Shown in pieces: positions 37,307 to 45,653 of a stretch of DNA of 64,000 nt (position 1 is its first letter; the number at the start of each line of letters is the position of its first letter). The notes beneath the pieces are model-generated. The model made no database searches and was not told the origin of the DNA. It saw nothing but the letters and a program-made list of their open reading frames with translations. This stretch comes from Cobetia amphilecti (GTDB taxonomy: Bacteria > Pseudomonadota > Gammaproteobacteria > Pseudomonadales > Halomonadaceae). Both the position numbers and the translations under genes were made by a program. Location of the stretch: NCBI RefSeq assembly GCF_020217465.1, contig NZ_CP084115.1, positions 1,116,001-1,180,000 of the forward strand, read 5' to 3'.

Positions 37307-38163
37307 GCAGTGGCAGCTATTACGTCCCGGCCCACAGTGCCTGGCCCATCTTCGGCGTGCTGGCGGTGGGCGGCATGATGATCGGCACCGGAATCTGGAT
37401 GGTGCACGGCAGCGCCGCCTGGTTGTCAGGCATCGGCCTGCTGGCCGTTGTGCTGGTGATGGCGGGCTGGTTTCGGGATGTGGTGCGCGAGTCGATGGGC
37501 GGCCTCTACGATGACCAGATGGACCGCTCGTTCCGCTGGGGCATGGCCTGGTTCATCTTTTCGGAATTGATGTTCTTCGCGGCCTTCTTCGGGGCGCTGT
37601 TCTATCTGCGAACCTTCGCGCTGCCCTGGCTCGATGGTGAGGGCGCCAAGGGAGTGACGGCGTTGCTGTGGCCGGACTTCACCGCCAGCTGGCCCCTGAT
37701 GACGCCGCCGGATGCCAGCATCGCCGGGCCCAGAGAGCTGCTGTCGCCCTGGCAGCTGCCGCTGGCCAACACGCTGTTGCTGGTCAGTTCCAGCGTCACG
37801 CTGACGGTGGCGCATGAAGCGCTGAAGATGGAGTTTCGGCGCACGGCGCGCAACTGGCTGGCGGGCACCGTGGTACTGGGGCTGTGCTTTCTGACCCTGC
37901 AGGGCATCGAATACTACGAGGCCTGGCACCACCTGGGGCTGACGCTGCAGGCGGGGGTCTATGGCGGCACCTTCTTCCTGCTGACCGGTTTTCATGGTCT
38001 GCACGTCACCATCGGCACCCTGATTCTGATCGTGATGCTGGTGCGCGTGATACGCGGCCACTTCTCGAGTGAACGTCACTTCGCCTTCGAAGCGGCTGCC
38101 TGGTACTGGCACTTCGTCGATGCGGTGTGGATCGGTCTGTTCCTGTTCGTCTATGTGTTCTGA
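37303..38163 (+). CDS. ctaE: Cytochrome c oxidase subunit III
   Basis: 286 residues, seven membrane helices, no cofactors. RWGMAWFIFSELMFFAAFFGALFY and GGTFFLLTGFHGLHVTIG are the signature helices; the end AAWYWHFVDAVWIGLFLFVYVF is typical. An AGGAGGTGAAAC ribosome site lies inside the end of ctaG, so translation is coupled. A loop with GEGAKGVTALLWPDFTASW lengthens the protein slightly compared with the Paracoccus form. Confidence 0.95.
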   Translation: MSSGSYYVPAHSAWPIFGVLAVGGMMIGTGIWMVHGSAAWLSGIGLLAVVLVMAGWFRDVVRESMGGLYDDQMDRSFRWGMAWFIFSELMFFAAFFGALFYLRTFALPWLDGEGAKGVTALLWPDFTASWPLMTPPDASIAGPRELLSPWQLPLANTLLLVSSSVTLTVAHEALKMEFRRTARNWLAGTVVLGLCFLTLQGIEYYEAWHHLGLTLQAGVYGGTFFLLTGFHGLHVTIGTLILIVMLVRVIRGHFSSERHFAFEAAAWYWHFVDAVWIGLFLFVYVF

Positions 38164-38180
38164 CAGCACGCGGCGTGATG

Positions 38181-38372
38181 TCAGTCCAGCATTCCGGTGG
38201 AGAAGCCAATGACCAGCAGAATCACCAGACACACTGCCAGGCCAACCCGCCATTTGAGAGAGGTCAGCAGGCGTCGACTGCGGCTGCCATCGCGCAGCAG
38301 AAAACCGGCGCCGGCGACCAGGCTTGCCAGCATGCCGATAAAGACCAGTGCGATCAGCGATTTGAGCAGCAT
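38181..38372 (-). CDS. DUF2909 small twin-transmembrane protein
   Basis: 63 residues with two membrane helices (about 5-25 and 40-60) joined by a basic loop RDGSRSRRLLTSLKWR. DUF2909 genes are regularly found antiparallel inside or beside aa3 oxidase operons of gammaproteobacteria, as here between subunit III and SURF1. ATG at 38372 follows GGGAGGTGAC, an excellent ribosome site. Probably involved in oxidase assembly or stability, but this is positional inference. Confidence 0.82.
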   Translation of the reverse strand: MLLKSLIALVFIGMLASLVAGAGFLLRDGSRSRRLLTSLKWRVGLAVCLVILLVIGFSTGMLD

Positions 38373-38490
38373 GTCACCTCCCGGGGCGCAGACAGTGGCG
38401 GGTGAGCACAGCGCGGCACTCGCTTGTGACAGTCGAGCTCATCCGGCTGACAAGCGCAAGTCAGTGCCAGCGGCGCAGGGGTCTTCAACG

Positions 38491-39195
38491 GTGCCGACGC
38501 AGGAGCGCCAGGTCGGACGCGGCTGGTGGCTGTTCTGGGGATGCCTGATCGTGCTCGGTCTGTGTCTGTGCAGCTGGCAGGTGATGCGTGGCCAGGCGCG
38601 TGCCCAGCATCTGGAGGATACCGCCAGCGCGCCGGAGCTGGTGATGCCGACGGCACCGCCCGCCAGTGCCAGCCTGATCGAGCTGCGCGGCGAGTGGCTC
38701 GCGGAACACAGCCTGCTGCTGGACAACCGCACGCTGGACAAGCGCCATGGCGTGGCGGTGCTCACGCCCTTCCGAACGCTGGATGGCCGCTGGTGGCTGG
38801 TGGAGCGTGGCTTCGTGGCATCGCCGGCCCCGCGCAGTGACCCGGAGTTCACGACCCCGACAGGCTCCGGGGTGATCAGTGGTCGCTGGCAGTGGTTGAA
38901 CGGCCAGGGCAACAGTGGTGGCCCACTGTTCGGCCCCAATCGCGAGGGGCAGCGCCTGCAGCAGGTCGATCTGAGCGCCTGGCAGGCGCTGGGCACACCG
39001 GCCTTTGCGGGTGTTCTGCACCAGACGAGCGGGGAGGGGCGATTCCTGCCCTGGTGGCAGCCGAGCAACATGACGCCGGAGCGTCATTACGCCTATGCGC
39101 TGCAGTGGCTGGGACTCAGCCTGGGGGCGGCGGTGGTCATGATTCTGGGCGCGCGCCGTCAACGCCAGTCCGCGCTGCGTCAGCGCCAGGCCTAG
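38491..39195 (+). CDS. SURF1-family cytochrome c oxidase assembly protein
   Basis: Inner-membrane protein aiding heme a insertion into subunit I. N-terminal helix (GWWLFWGCLIVLGLCLCSWQV), periplasmic domain with LDNRTLDKRHGVAVLTPF and WWLVERGFV, and a C-terminal helix HYAYALQWLGLSLGAAVVMI. These two helices and the NR...G..V.TP signature define SURF1. The start is uncertain: I choose GTG at 38491 (AGGGG nine bases upstream, 234 residues). ATG 38371 or GTG 38464 are in frame but add low-complexity sequence. Confidence 0.88.
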   Translation: MPTQERQVGRGWWLFWGCLIVLGLCLCSWQVMRGQARAQHLEDTASAPELVMPTAPPASASLIELRGEWLAEHSLLLDNRTLDKRHGVAVLTPFRTLDGRWWLVERGFVASPAPRSDPEFTTPTGSGVISGRWQWLNGQGNSGGPLFGPNREGQRLQQVDLSAWQALGTPAFAGVLHQTSGEGRFLPWWQPSNMTPERHYAYALQWLGLSLGAAVVMILGARRQRQSALRQRQA

Positions 39196-39270
39196 CGTCT
39201 GGTGCTTATGTCTTGAGTCTGTTGTCCGCACACCCGGGCAAGCAGGGAAGCCGTCGTCAGGAGGAGAGCG

Positions 39271-39912
39271 ATGACACACGTGATGCGACAGCGTCTGAAA
39301 CTCGTGGCCTTGCTGGGGCTGTTGTCCGCCCCGCTGCCCTTGGCGTGGGCCATGCTGAGCGCACAGGTCGGGATTCCCGAGGGGCGGGTGGCAAACGGTG
39401 CCCTGTTGCCAAAGGTCAAGCCGCTCACGGACTGGTCGCTCGACTACCTCGTGACAGAGAACGCCACTGACAACGTCACCGAAAACGCCACAGGAAACGC
39501 GACTGACGGTGCTGTTAGCGCGAAGGAGGCTCCCGGCATGCCGCCGCTGGCCGCCCGAGGCGCGGATGAACAGCGTTTCTGGCTCAGCTGGCCGGAGCCG
39601 AACCAGCCGCAGCTGGCCGCGGCGCAGGCCGAGCGCTGGTGGCGCCTGCATCGCGCACTTGGCAAGGAGGCGCCACGCCTGGGCCGCCTGGTGGTGGCTG
39701 AAAAGACCTTTGTGCATCCCCGGGTGCCGGGCGAGCAACGGGCGCTCGGGCGCTGGCCGGCACCGAACGATGCCACTTCCGCGTCGCACCAGTTGCGCCT
39801 GATCGACCCTCATGGGCAGGTCGTGGTCGCCTACGGGCCCGAGATCACGCCGCAGGCCGTGATGAAGGATGTGCGCCGGCTGCTCAAGCGTAATCCGGTT
39901 GCTCCTCGATAG
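39271..39912 (+). CDS. Uncharacterised membrane-anchored protein of the cox operon
   Basis: 213 residues, N-terminal signal anchor (LKLVALLGLLSAPLPLAWAML), then a periplasmic domain. A protein of this type usually sits between SURF1 and heme A synthase in gammaproteobacterial oxidase operons. The C-terminal DPHGQVVVAYGPEITPQAVMKDVRRLLK resembles the end of SCO/thioredoxin-like domains, but no CxxxC copper motif is present. A VTENATDNVTENATGNATD repeat is inserted about residues 62-81. ATG at 39271 has AGGAGGAG upstream. The stop codon lies inside the first unit of a 30-bp tandem repeat. Confidence 0.75.
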   Translation: MTHVMRQRLKLVALLGLLSAPLPLAWAMLSAQVGIPEGRVANGALLPKVKPLTDWSLDYLVTENATDNVTENATGNATDGAVSAKEAPGMPPLAARGADEQRFWLSWPEPNQPQLAAAQAERWWRLHRALGKEAPRLGRLVVAEKTFVHPRVPGEQRALGRWPAPNDATSASHQLRLIDPHGQVVVAYGPEITPQAVMKDVRRLLKRNPVAPR

Positions 39913-40020
39913 GTCGCGCCTAGCCAGGTCGGACCTCGATAGTTAGCGCCTAGCCAGGTCGGACCTCGATAGTTAGCGCCTCGCCAGGCCGGACCTCTCC
40001 AGACCAAGCCTCGCCAGGCC
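39901..40020. repeat. Four tandem copies of a 30-bp repeat in the cox operon
   Basis: Contiguous 30-base units start at 39901, 39931, 39961 and 39991; the second and third are nearly identical, the first and fourth are diverged. Each contains CTCGATAG/CTCCAGA and GCCAGGYC. The array begins in the last codons of the preceding gene, supplies its stop codon and ends 38 bases before ctaA. No gaps between units, so not CRISPR. Confidence 0.95.
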
Positions 40021-40058
40021 GCGCGTGATCTTCTTTCGCTTCACCAGGGAGATATGCC

Positions 40059-41426
40059 ATGTCTCGCCTCGCCATACAGAAGCGCTATCCACCGCGGGCC
40101 TGCGCCGTCTCGCGAGCTCGCCAACGAGGGGCGGCGTTGCTGCCTCGGCCGCCATTTCTGCGTCACGCCACCACTGATGAAGCTGCCGCCGCGCAGGCCT
40201 TCTCGATGGCGACGCCTGAGCTGACGTCTGATCTGGTGCATGGCCCTGCCGCCCGGCAGGAGGCGAGCCGGCGGGTGACGGCACGCCTGTGGCGCAGCAG
40301 CCAGCAACTGGTCGCCAGCATGCTGGGATTGGTCATTCTGGTGATCGGGCTGGGAGCCTGGACGCGGCTGGTGGACGCCGGTCTGGGGTGCCCCGACTGG
40401 CCGGGCTGTTATGGCGCTCTGGTCGTGCCGGATGCCCAGACGGCGAGTCTGCATAGCCCGCATCATCCGCTTGAAGGCTACAAGGCGTGGGCGGAGATGA
40501 TCCATCGCTATGCGGCGAGTCTGCTCGGGCTTGCGGCAATCGTATTGCTCGCACTGGGCTGGCGGATACGCCGTCGGGAGGCTCATCAGTCGCAGGCCTT
40601 TGAGGGTGGCAGCGGCGAGGCAAAGGTGACTGATCACTGGGGCGCGGAGGCGCGCACGCGTTTTCCCCTGGCCGGCTGCTGGCTGTTGTTGGGCATGCTG
40701 TTGGTCCAGGGCGCGTTCGGGGCCTTTACCGTGACGCTGAAGCTGTGGCCGCAGGTGGTGACGCTGCATCTGCTGGGCGGTCTGAGCGTATTGAGCCTGC
40801 TGCTGTTGCTGTGGCTATCACTCAGACGGCGGGCGGCGCACCTCAAGGTGACAGCTGAGCAACACACGGCGGGCGCTGATGCAGCGCACATCCGGCGTCA
40901 GCCCTGGCTGGCCACTCTGGCCGCGGCTCTGCTGCTGGGGCAGCTGGCCCTGGGGGGCTGGACCTCGAGCAATTATGCCGGGCTTGCCTGTGAAGGTTTC
41001 CCGACCTGCAATGGTGCCGCATGGCCGGCGATGGACTGGGGAGAGGGCTTCCACCTGACCCAGGATGTCGGCCCCAGTTATCTGCACGGGCAGCTGCATG
41101 GTGAGGCGCGCACGGCCATCCACATGGCGCACCGTGGCGGGGCCGTGCTGCTGGGGGCGGTGCTGTTGGCGCTGTATTGGCGCCAGCGCCGCCACTTGCC
41201 GGCGCGGAAGGCGGCGCCTGACAACCCCTGGCGCTGGGCGCTGGGGTGTTGGCTGGTGCAGGCAGGCTTGGGAATCGCCAATGTGCTGTGGTGGTTGCCG
41301 CTGGATCTGGCGCTGGCGCATACCCTGGGGGCCGTCGCGCTGACGCTGGCGATGGTGTGGGCGATGGATCGGATGCGCCAGGCGGCTCGCCTCAAGCGGG
41401 CATCCGTCTCGCAGGCGCTGGCCTGA
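40059..41426 (+). CDS. ctaA: Heme A synthase (Cox15/CtaA)
   Basis: Converts heme O to heme A by oxidising the C8 methyl group; inner membrane, eight helices in two four-helix halves. The first half has GAWTRLVDAGLGCPDWPGCYG and the heme-ligand EMIHRYAA; the second half has GGWTSSNYAGLACEGFPTCNG and HMAHRGGA. The two LxCPxWPxC/LACxxFPxC cysteine loops are characteristic. 455 residues: the N-terminal 80 and the loop at 185-205 are longer than usual. ATG at 40059 has GGGAG upstream. Heme O synthase (ctaB) does not follow, though it usually does. Confidence 0.94.
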   Translation: MSRLAIQKRYPPRACAVSRARQRGAALLPRPPFLRHATTDEAAAAQAFSMATPELTSDLVHGPAARQEASRRVTARLWRSSQQLVASMLGLVILVIGLGAWTRLVDAGLGCPDWPGCYGALVVPDAQTASLHSPHHPLEGYKAWAEMIHRYAASLLGLAAIVLLALGWRIRRREAHQSQAFEGGSGEAKVTDHWGAEARTRFPLAGCWLLLGMLLVQGAFGAFTVTLKLWPQVVTLHLLGGLSVLSLLLLLWLSLRRRAAHLKVTAEQHTAGADAAHIRRQPWLATLAAALLLGQLALGGWTSSNYAGLACEGFPTCNGAAWPAMDWGEGFHLTQDVGPSYLHGQLHGEARTAIHMAHRGGAVLLGAVLLALYWRQRRHLPARKAAPDNPWRWALGCWLVQAGLGIANVLWWLPLDLALAHTLGAVALTLAMVWAMDRMRQAARLKRASVSQALA

Positions 41427-41494
41427 TGAGAGGCAGAAGGTGGGCAAGACGGTAAGCAGAAGAGAGACACCCAAGCGCGCGTGATCGCGCTCAC

Positions 41495-41538
41495 CAGACC
41501 GCAAGAGGCCGCTCTCATGAGCGGCCTCTTGCGGTCTG
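41495..41538. terminator. Terminator hairpin of the cox operon
   Basis: A perfect 20-bp stem (CAGACCGCAAGAGGCCGCTC and complement) with a TCAT loop. It sits between convergent ctaA and the glutaredoxin-like gene. Very strong stem, short T-run, probably bidirectional. Confidence 0.85.
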
Positions 41539-41560
41539 CGTCGTATCAGCCGGTATCCTG

Positions 41561-41956
41561 TCAGGCGGCGCTGCCGAAGCGCTCCTGCAGGTAGGCATTG
41601 ATGGTGTCGGATTCGTACATCCACTCTTCGCGCCCATCGTCATGGGTGATCAGCAGGCACGGCACCTTGACGCGACCGCCACCCTGTTCGAGGGCCTGGC
41701 GGTGAGTGGCGTTGTGCTGGGTGTCGCGCTGCTCGACGTTCAGGTTCAGCTGATGCATGCGCTTGCGCACCTTGATGCAGAACGGGCAGGTCGAGAACTG
41801 ATACAGCGCCAGTTTGGCCGTCTCGGCGTCCACCTCGGCCTGCTGGGCGGGGCTGCGCTCGAGCGCGCTGCCACGGGTCAGCTTCTCGCTGAGCAGCATG
41901 AAGGGAGCCAGCACCAGACGCAGGGTGCGGAAGAACAGGCGGATGATGGAGCGCAT
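41561..41956 (-). CDS. Membrane-anchored glutaredoxin-like protein
   Basis: 131 residues. N-terminal hydrophobic, basic helix (about 5-22) then a glutaredoxin fold with the active site CPFC at 57-60. KVPCLLI (cis-proline context) and SDTINAYLQERF are typical GSH-binding region features. Glutathione-dependent thiol-disulfide exchange is the family role. The N-terminal anchor suggests it is attached to the inner membrane, facing the cytoplasm by the positive-inside rule. Single gene. Confidence 0.87.
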   Translation of the reverse strand: MRSIIRLFFRTLRLVLAPFMLLSEKLTRGSALERSPAQQAEVDAETAKLALYQFSTCPFCIKVRKRMHQLNLNVEQRDTQHNATHRQALEQGGGRVKVPCLLITHDDGREEWMYESDTINAYLQERFGSAA

Positions 41957-42031
41957 GGCAGAACCTCATGGGACGTGCGGGTATCGGCGCCAGTGCCGCA
42001 GGGCGGGTGGCGAATTTACAATGGGGCCATT

Positions 42032-43099
42032 CTAGAGCTCAGCGGCCTCGGCGTCTTCCCCATGCGCGTTGCGAATATGCGTCAGCAGGGACTGTCGCAA
42101 CCAGCGGTGCCCGGGGTCCTGCTCGTGGCTGGCATGCCAGATCAAGCGGTAGCTGAGCGCGGGCAGGCGCATCGGTAGCTCAAGGATCGCCAGTCCATGC
42201 AGCTCGCTGCTGGCCTGGGCAAAGCTTCTGGGGGCGCAGAACACCAGCTCGCTGTGCGCGACGATGCTCAGGGCATCGCGGAAATCCGGCACCAGCACGC
42301 TGATGCGGCGTGGTGCGCCGTGCTGCTCCAACCGCTCATCCAGCGACCAGCGTGAGCGTCCTTCGCAGGTGGCCTGGACATGACTCAAGGCCGCGAATTC
42401 ACTCAGCGTCATCGGTGTCTGGCGCCGCGTGAGCGGATGATCATGCCGCACCAGAATCACATGGTCGTCGCGCCACAGCAGGCGCGACTGGAAGCCAGCG
42501 GGGAGGGCAGGCGGCTCGCCCGGGGTCTCGGCGCTGTGATCGTGTCCGGCAAGCCCGATATCCAGCTGGCCCTTTTCCATCAGGCTCAGACAATCGGCCT
42601 GCCAGCGGCTGATCTCGAGGCTGCCATGCGGCAGCGCATCGGTCAGTGTGCGCGTGCAGGACGGCATCAGGGTCGCCCAGGCGCTTTCCAGCACTGCCAG
42701 CTGAAAGCGCCGCTGGCTGGTAGCGGGGGTGAAGGTGGCAGGGGCGCTCAGATTCTCGAGACGCGAGAGCAGCTCGGCCAGTTCACCACGCAATGACAGT
42801 GCACGCGCCGTGGGGCGCAGACCATGGCGTTCGCGAATGAAAAGGGCGTCATCAAACATCACGCGCAGGCGTGCCAGACTCTTGCTGACGGCAGACTGCG
42901 AGAGGTGAAGACGGCCCGCCGCGCGCGTCACGCTGCACTCTTCCAGCAGCACCTGCAGCACCTGCAGCAGATTGAGGTCGATGCGCGTGTTGAAGGGCGT
43001 GGCCGCTGGCGCTGAGCCCGAAGACGCAGGCAGTGAAGACGCGGCTGGAGACTGGGCACCAACCGGCCTTGCGGGTGTCTGCGGAGCAGTCGCGCTCAT
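42032..43099 (-). CDS. LysR-family transcriptional regulator
   Basis: 355 residues. An unusual 35-residue Ala/Ser/Pro-rich start precedes the winged helix (about 40-100), with SVTRAAGRLHLSQSAVSKSLARLR as the recognition helix. The C-terminal effector domain runs about 125-330. It is divergent from a Bcr/CflA efflux gene with a short palindromic site between, the classic layout of a LysR regulator controlling its neighbour. Closest in style to the NodD/LinR-like subgroup. ATG at 43099 has GGAG eight bases upstream. Confidence 0.9.
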   Translation of the reverse strand: MSATAPQTPARPVGAQSPAASSLPASSGSAPAATPFNTRIDLNLLQVLQVLLEECSVTRAAGRLHLSQSAVSKSLARLRVMFDDALFIRERHGLRPTARALSLRGELAELLSRLENLSAPATFTPATSQRRFQLAVLESAWATLMPSCTRTLTDALPHGSLEISRWQADCLSLMEKGQLDIGLAGHDHSAETPGEPPALPAGFQSRLLWRDDHVILVRHDHPLTRRQTPMTLSEFAALSHVQATCEGRSRWSLDERLEQHGAPRRISVLVPDFRDALSIVAHSELVFCAPRSFAQASSELHGLAILELPMRLPALSYRLIWHASHEQDPGHRWLRQSLLTHIRNAHGEDAEAAEL

Positions 43100-43114
43100 G
43101 AGTTTCTCCAGTGG

Positions 43115-43132
43115 AATATCAGGCCTGAAATA
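43115..43132. promoter_or_regulatory. Candidate LysR operator
   Basis: AATATCAGGCCTGAAATA contains a perfect TCAGGCCTGA palindrome at 43119-43128 flanked by A/T, close to the T-N11-A LysR box. It sits in the 130-base divergent gap next to the regulator start. Confidence 0.5.
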
Positions 43133-43229
43133 ATATCATTTTGCTTCATAAGTCGCAGGCGCTAGGCTCTGCGGATTCTTGATGGCCCTCTGTCGGGCCG
43201 CCCTTGGCTTCTGACTCTCGAGATTATCC

Positions 43230-44435
43230 ATGTCCGTGTCTTCCTCTGCTGCCGCAAGGCCCATGCCCAACGCACGACTATTGCTGTTGCTGCTGGTCGG
43301 CTGCGTGATGTTCTCGCCGCTGGCGATCGATATCTATCTGCCCTCACTGCCGGCGATGGCGCGCGAATTTGCCCAGCCCACCGATGTGATGCAGATGACG
43401 GTGACGCTGTTTCTGGGCGCTGTGGGTGTCGGGCAGATTCTGGTCGGCCCGTTGACGGACCTCTACGGACGACGTCCGGCGCTGTTGGGCGGCGCGACGG
43501 TCTACCTCGTCGGCGCGATGGTCGCCGTGCTGGCACAGGACATCAGCATGCTGTATCTCGGGCGTATCCTGCAGGGGCTGGGGGCATGCGCCACGGTGAC
43601 GGTGGCCTTCGCGGCCGTGCGTGACTGCTACACGCCGGAGCAGGGCGCCAGGATGTACAGCTATCTGAATGGTGCGCTGTGCATCATTCCGGCGCTGGCG
43701 CCGGTGCTGGGCGGTCTGCTGGCGGTGCAGTTCGGCTGGCGCTCCAACTTCCTGTTCATGGCCGCCTTCGCGCTGTGCGTCGGCCTGATGGCGTGGAAGA
43801 GCTTTGGCGAGACGCGTCCTGCCACGACGGTCGTGGAGCGTCCGCTGTACAACTGGGCGCGCTACCGCCCCGTGTTGACCAGCTGGCGCTTCCTGTATCA
43901 GGCGCTGGTCGCGATGGCCGCGATGAGCGCCATCCTGCTGTATGTGTCGTCGTCCTCCGAGCTGCTGGTCGAGCGCCTCGGTCACTCCGAGCTGGTCTTC
44001 AGTGCCCTGTTCGGCGGCAATGCCGTGATCAATATCATCACCTTCTTCTTCGCACCGCGCGTGATCACGCGCCTCGGCCGTCAGCCCACCGTGCGTCTGG
44101 GGCTGGCGATCATCCTGCTCTCCGGCCTGATGCAGGGCGCGGCCTTCGCCTGGCTGCCACTGTCAGCCGCTGCCTTCATGGTGCCGGTGGCAGTGCTGTC
44201 GGTCGGCTTCTCGCTGGCACTCGGCGCGGCATCAAGCCTGGCGCTGGAGGCCTTCGCTGAGCGTGCCGGCACCGCTGCGGCGCTACTCGGCAGCATCCAG
44301 CTCGGCGGCTCGGCAGTGGTGGCAACGGCGCTGCTCAATACGCCGCTCGCCCCTCAGCAGGGACTGTTGCTCATCAGCGTGGTGATGGTGCTGCCGTTGC
44401 TGCTGCTGGGTGCGCGACGTCAGCCGGGCGTCTAG
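43230..44435 (+). CDS. Bcr/CflA-family drug-resistance MFS transporter
   Basis: 12-helix proton-drug antiporter, 401 residues. PLAIDIYLPSLPAM in helix 1 and QMTVTLFLGAVGVGQILVGPLTDLYGRRPAL (motif A, loop 2-3) define the Bcr/CflA subgroup; LGRILQGLGACATVTVAFAAVRD is helix 4 with motif B and ALAPVLGGLL the motif C region. Homologues export bicyclomycin, chloramphenicol or sulfonamides. Divergent from the LysR gene. ATG at 43230; a second in-frame ATG lies 33 bases on. Confidence 0.9.
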   Translation: MSVSSSAAARPMPNARLLLLLLVGCVMFSPLAIDIYLPSLPAMAREFAQPTDVMQMTVTLFLGAVGVGQILVGPLTDLYGRRPALLGGATVYLVGAMVAVLAQDISMLYLGRILQGLGACATVTVAFAAVRDCYTPEQGARMYSYLNGALCIIPALAPVLGGLLAVQFGWRSNFLFMAAFALCVGLMAWKSFGETRPATTVVERPLYNWARYRPVLTSWRFLYQALVAMAAMSAILLYVSSSSELLVERLGHSELVFSALFGGNAVINIITFFFAPRVITRLGRQPTVRLGLAIILLSGLMQGAAFAWLPLSAAAFMVPVAVLSVGFSLALGAASSLALEAFAERAGTAAALLGSIQLGGSAVVATALLNTPLAPQQGLLLISVVMVLPLLLLGARRQPGV

Positions 44436-44581
44436 TCGGTAAGACTGCCCGATGGGACTGGACGGGCATGGAGGATTCGCTGGCTGGCGCCAGAGGCGGG
44501 CCGCAGGGCAGAGATGGTTCATTGAAGGCCCCCGACCAGAGTATGCTTGTCGCTCGATCCGCATGTCGCCAAGGAGGCACC

Positions 44582-45490
44582 ATGGAATCAGCGGCGCGTG
44601 TGCGCGTGATACTCAACGGAGACAAGGCTCAGCAGCCGGAGCTGCGTGAGGCCATCTTCGCTCAGCGTGAGCGTATGGCAGGGCTTGAAGTGCGGTTGAC
44701 CTTCGAGGGAGATGATGTCGCGAGGCTGGTGCGCGAGGCGGTCGATGAAGGCGTCACGCGGCTGGTCGTTGGCGGCGGTGACGGCACCCTCAATCTGATA
44801 GCCAATGCATTGATGCAGCATCCACTCGCGAAGCGTCCGGAAGTCGCGATCCTGCCGTTGGGCACCGCCAATGACCTGGCGACCTCGCTCGGCATCCCCG
44901 AGCCGGTGACGGAATCGCTGGCGCTGGCCTGTGAAGGCGCGGCGCGAGCCGTCGATGTGGTGCGGCTGGATGATGCCTACTTCCTCAACATGGCCTCGGC
45001 AGGTTTCGGCGCCGAGGTGACGCGCTCGACGCCCGGTGGCCTCAAGAAGCTGTTCGGTGGCGGGGCCTATTCGTTGATGGGTGTGCTCAAGGCGTGGGAC
45101 TTCCGTCCCTATCGTGGCAGCGTGACCCTCAATGGGGTGGAGGAGGAGCTGGCGTTGTTCGTACTGGCGATCGGCAATGGTCGTCAGGCGGGCGGCGGTC
45201 AGGAGCTGGCGCCTCGGGCGCTGCTCGATGATGGCTGCTTCGATGTGCTGGTGATCCGCGACTTCCCCATCGCGCGGGTGGGTGAGGTGATCGAGGAGCT
45301 GGAGTCGCTCCCCGACAACGGCCATTTCGTGCGTTATGTGCGCACTGACGCGCTGCACTATCGTGGTGAGTCGCTGCCGGTGAATCTCGATGGCGAGAGC
45401 TACCTGATCGAGAACAGCGAATTCCAGCTGATTCCCGGCGCTCTGCGTCTGGTCGCCCCGCAGGACGCCGCCCTGCTGACACACTCATGA
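44582..45490 (+). CDS. yegS: YegS-like lipid kinase (diacylglycerol-kinase family)
   Basis: 302 residues, same as E. coli YegS (299). The catalytic loop GGGDGTLN starts at about residue 64, and LPLGTANDLATSLG is the second nucleotide-binding segment. LNMASAGFGAEVT and FDVLVIRDFP follow, with DGE near the C-terminus as metal ligand region. YegS phosphorylates phosphatidylglycerol in vitro. ATG at 44582 follows AAGGAGG; 38 codons of open frame upstream are not used. Lies 150 bases after the transporter, same strand. Confidence 0.92.
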   Translation: MESAARVRVILNGDKAQQPELREAIFAQRERMAGLEVRLTFEGDDVARLVREAVDEGVTRLVVGGGDGTLNLIANALMQHPLAKRPEVAILPLGTANDLATSLGIPEPVTESLALACEGAARAVDVVRLDDAYFLNMASAGFGAEVTRSTPGGLKKLFGGGAYSLMGVLKAWDFRPYRGSVTLNGVEEELALFVLAIGNGRQAGGGQELAPRALLDDGCFDVLVIRDFPIARVGEVIEELESLPDNGHFVRYVRTDALHYRGESLPVNLDGESYLIENSEFQLIPGALRLVAPQDAALLTHS

Positions 45491-45653
45491 GCCCGCAGAT
45501 GGGCCATTGAGCGCTGGCTGAGCCATGTGGGCTGGCTGGTACACGAGCGCAGTCTGGGGTTTACTCAGGCTGCGCTCGTTGCGTTGGTGGCAGCGTATTC
45601 TTCCAATCTCTCGGCCGCGCAGGGCGGGAGTCAGGACTTCAGGGAGTGATTGC

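Noticed and set aside
38485-39813. Open frame of 442 codons on the minus strand opposite SURF1 and the next gene
   Set aside because: Arg/Gln/His-rich complementary frame; both plus-strand genes have recognised features and ribosome sites.
39901-40020. Possible CRISPR array
   Set aside because: The 30-bp units are contiguous with no spacers, are diverged, and no cas gene is present.
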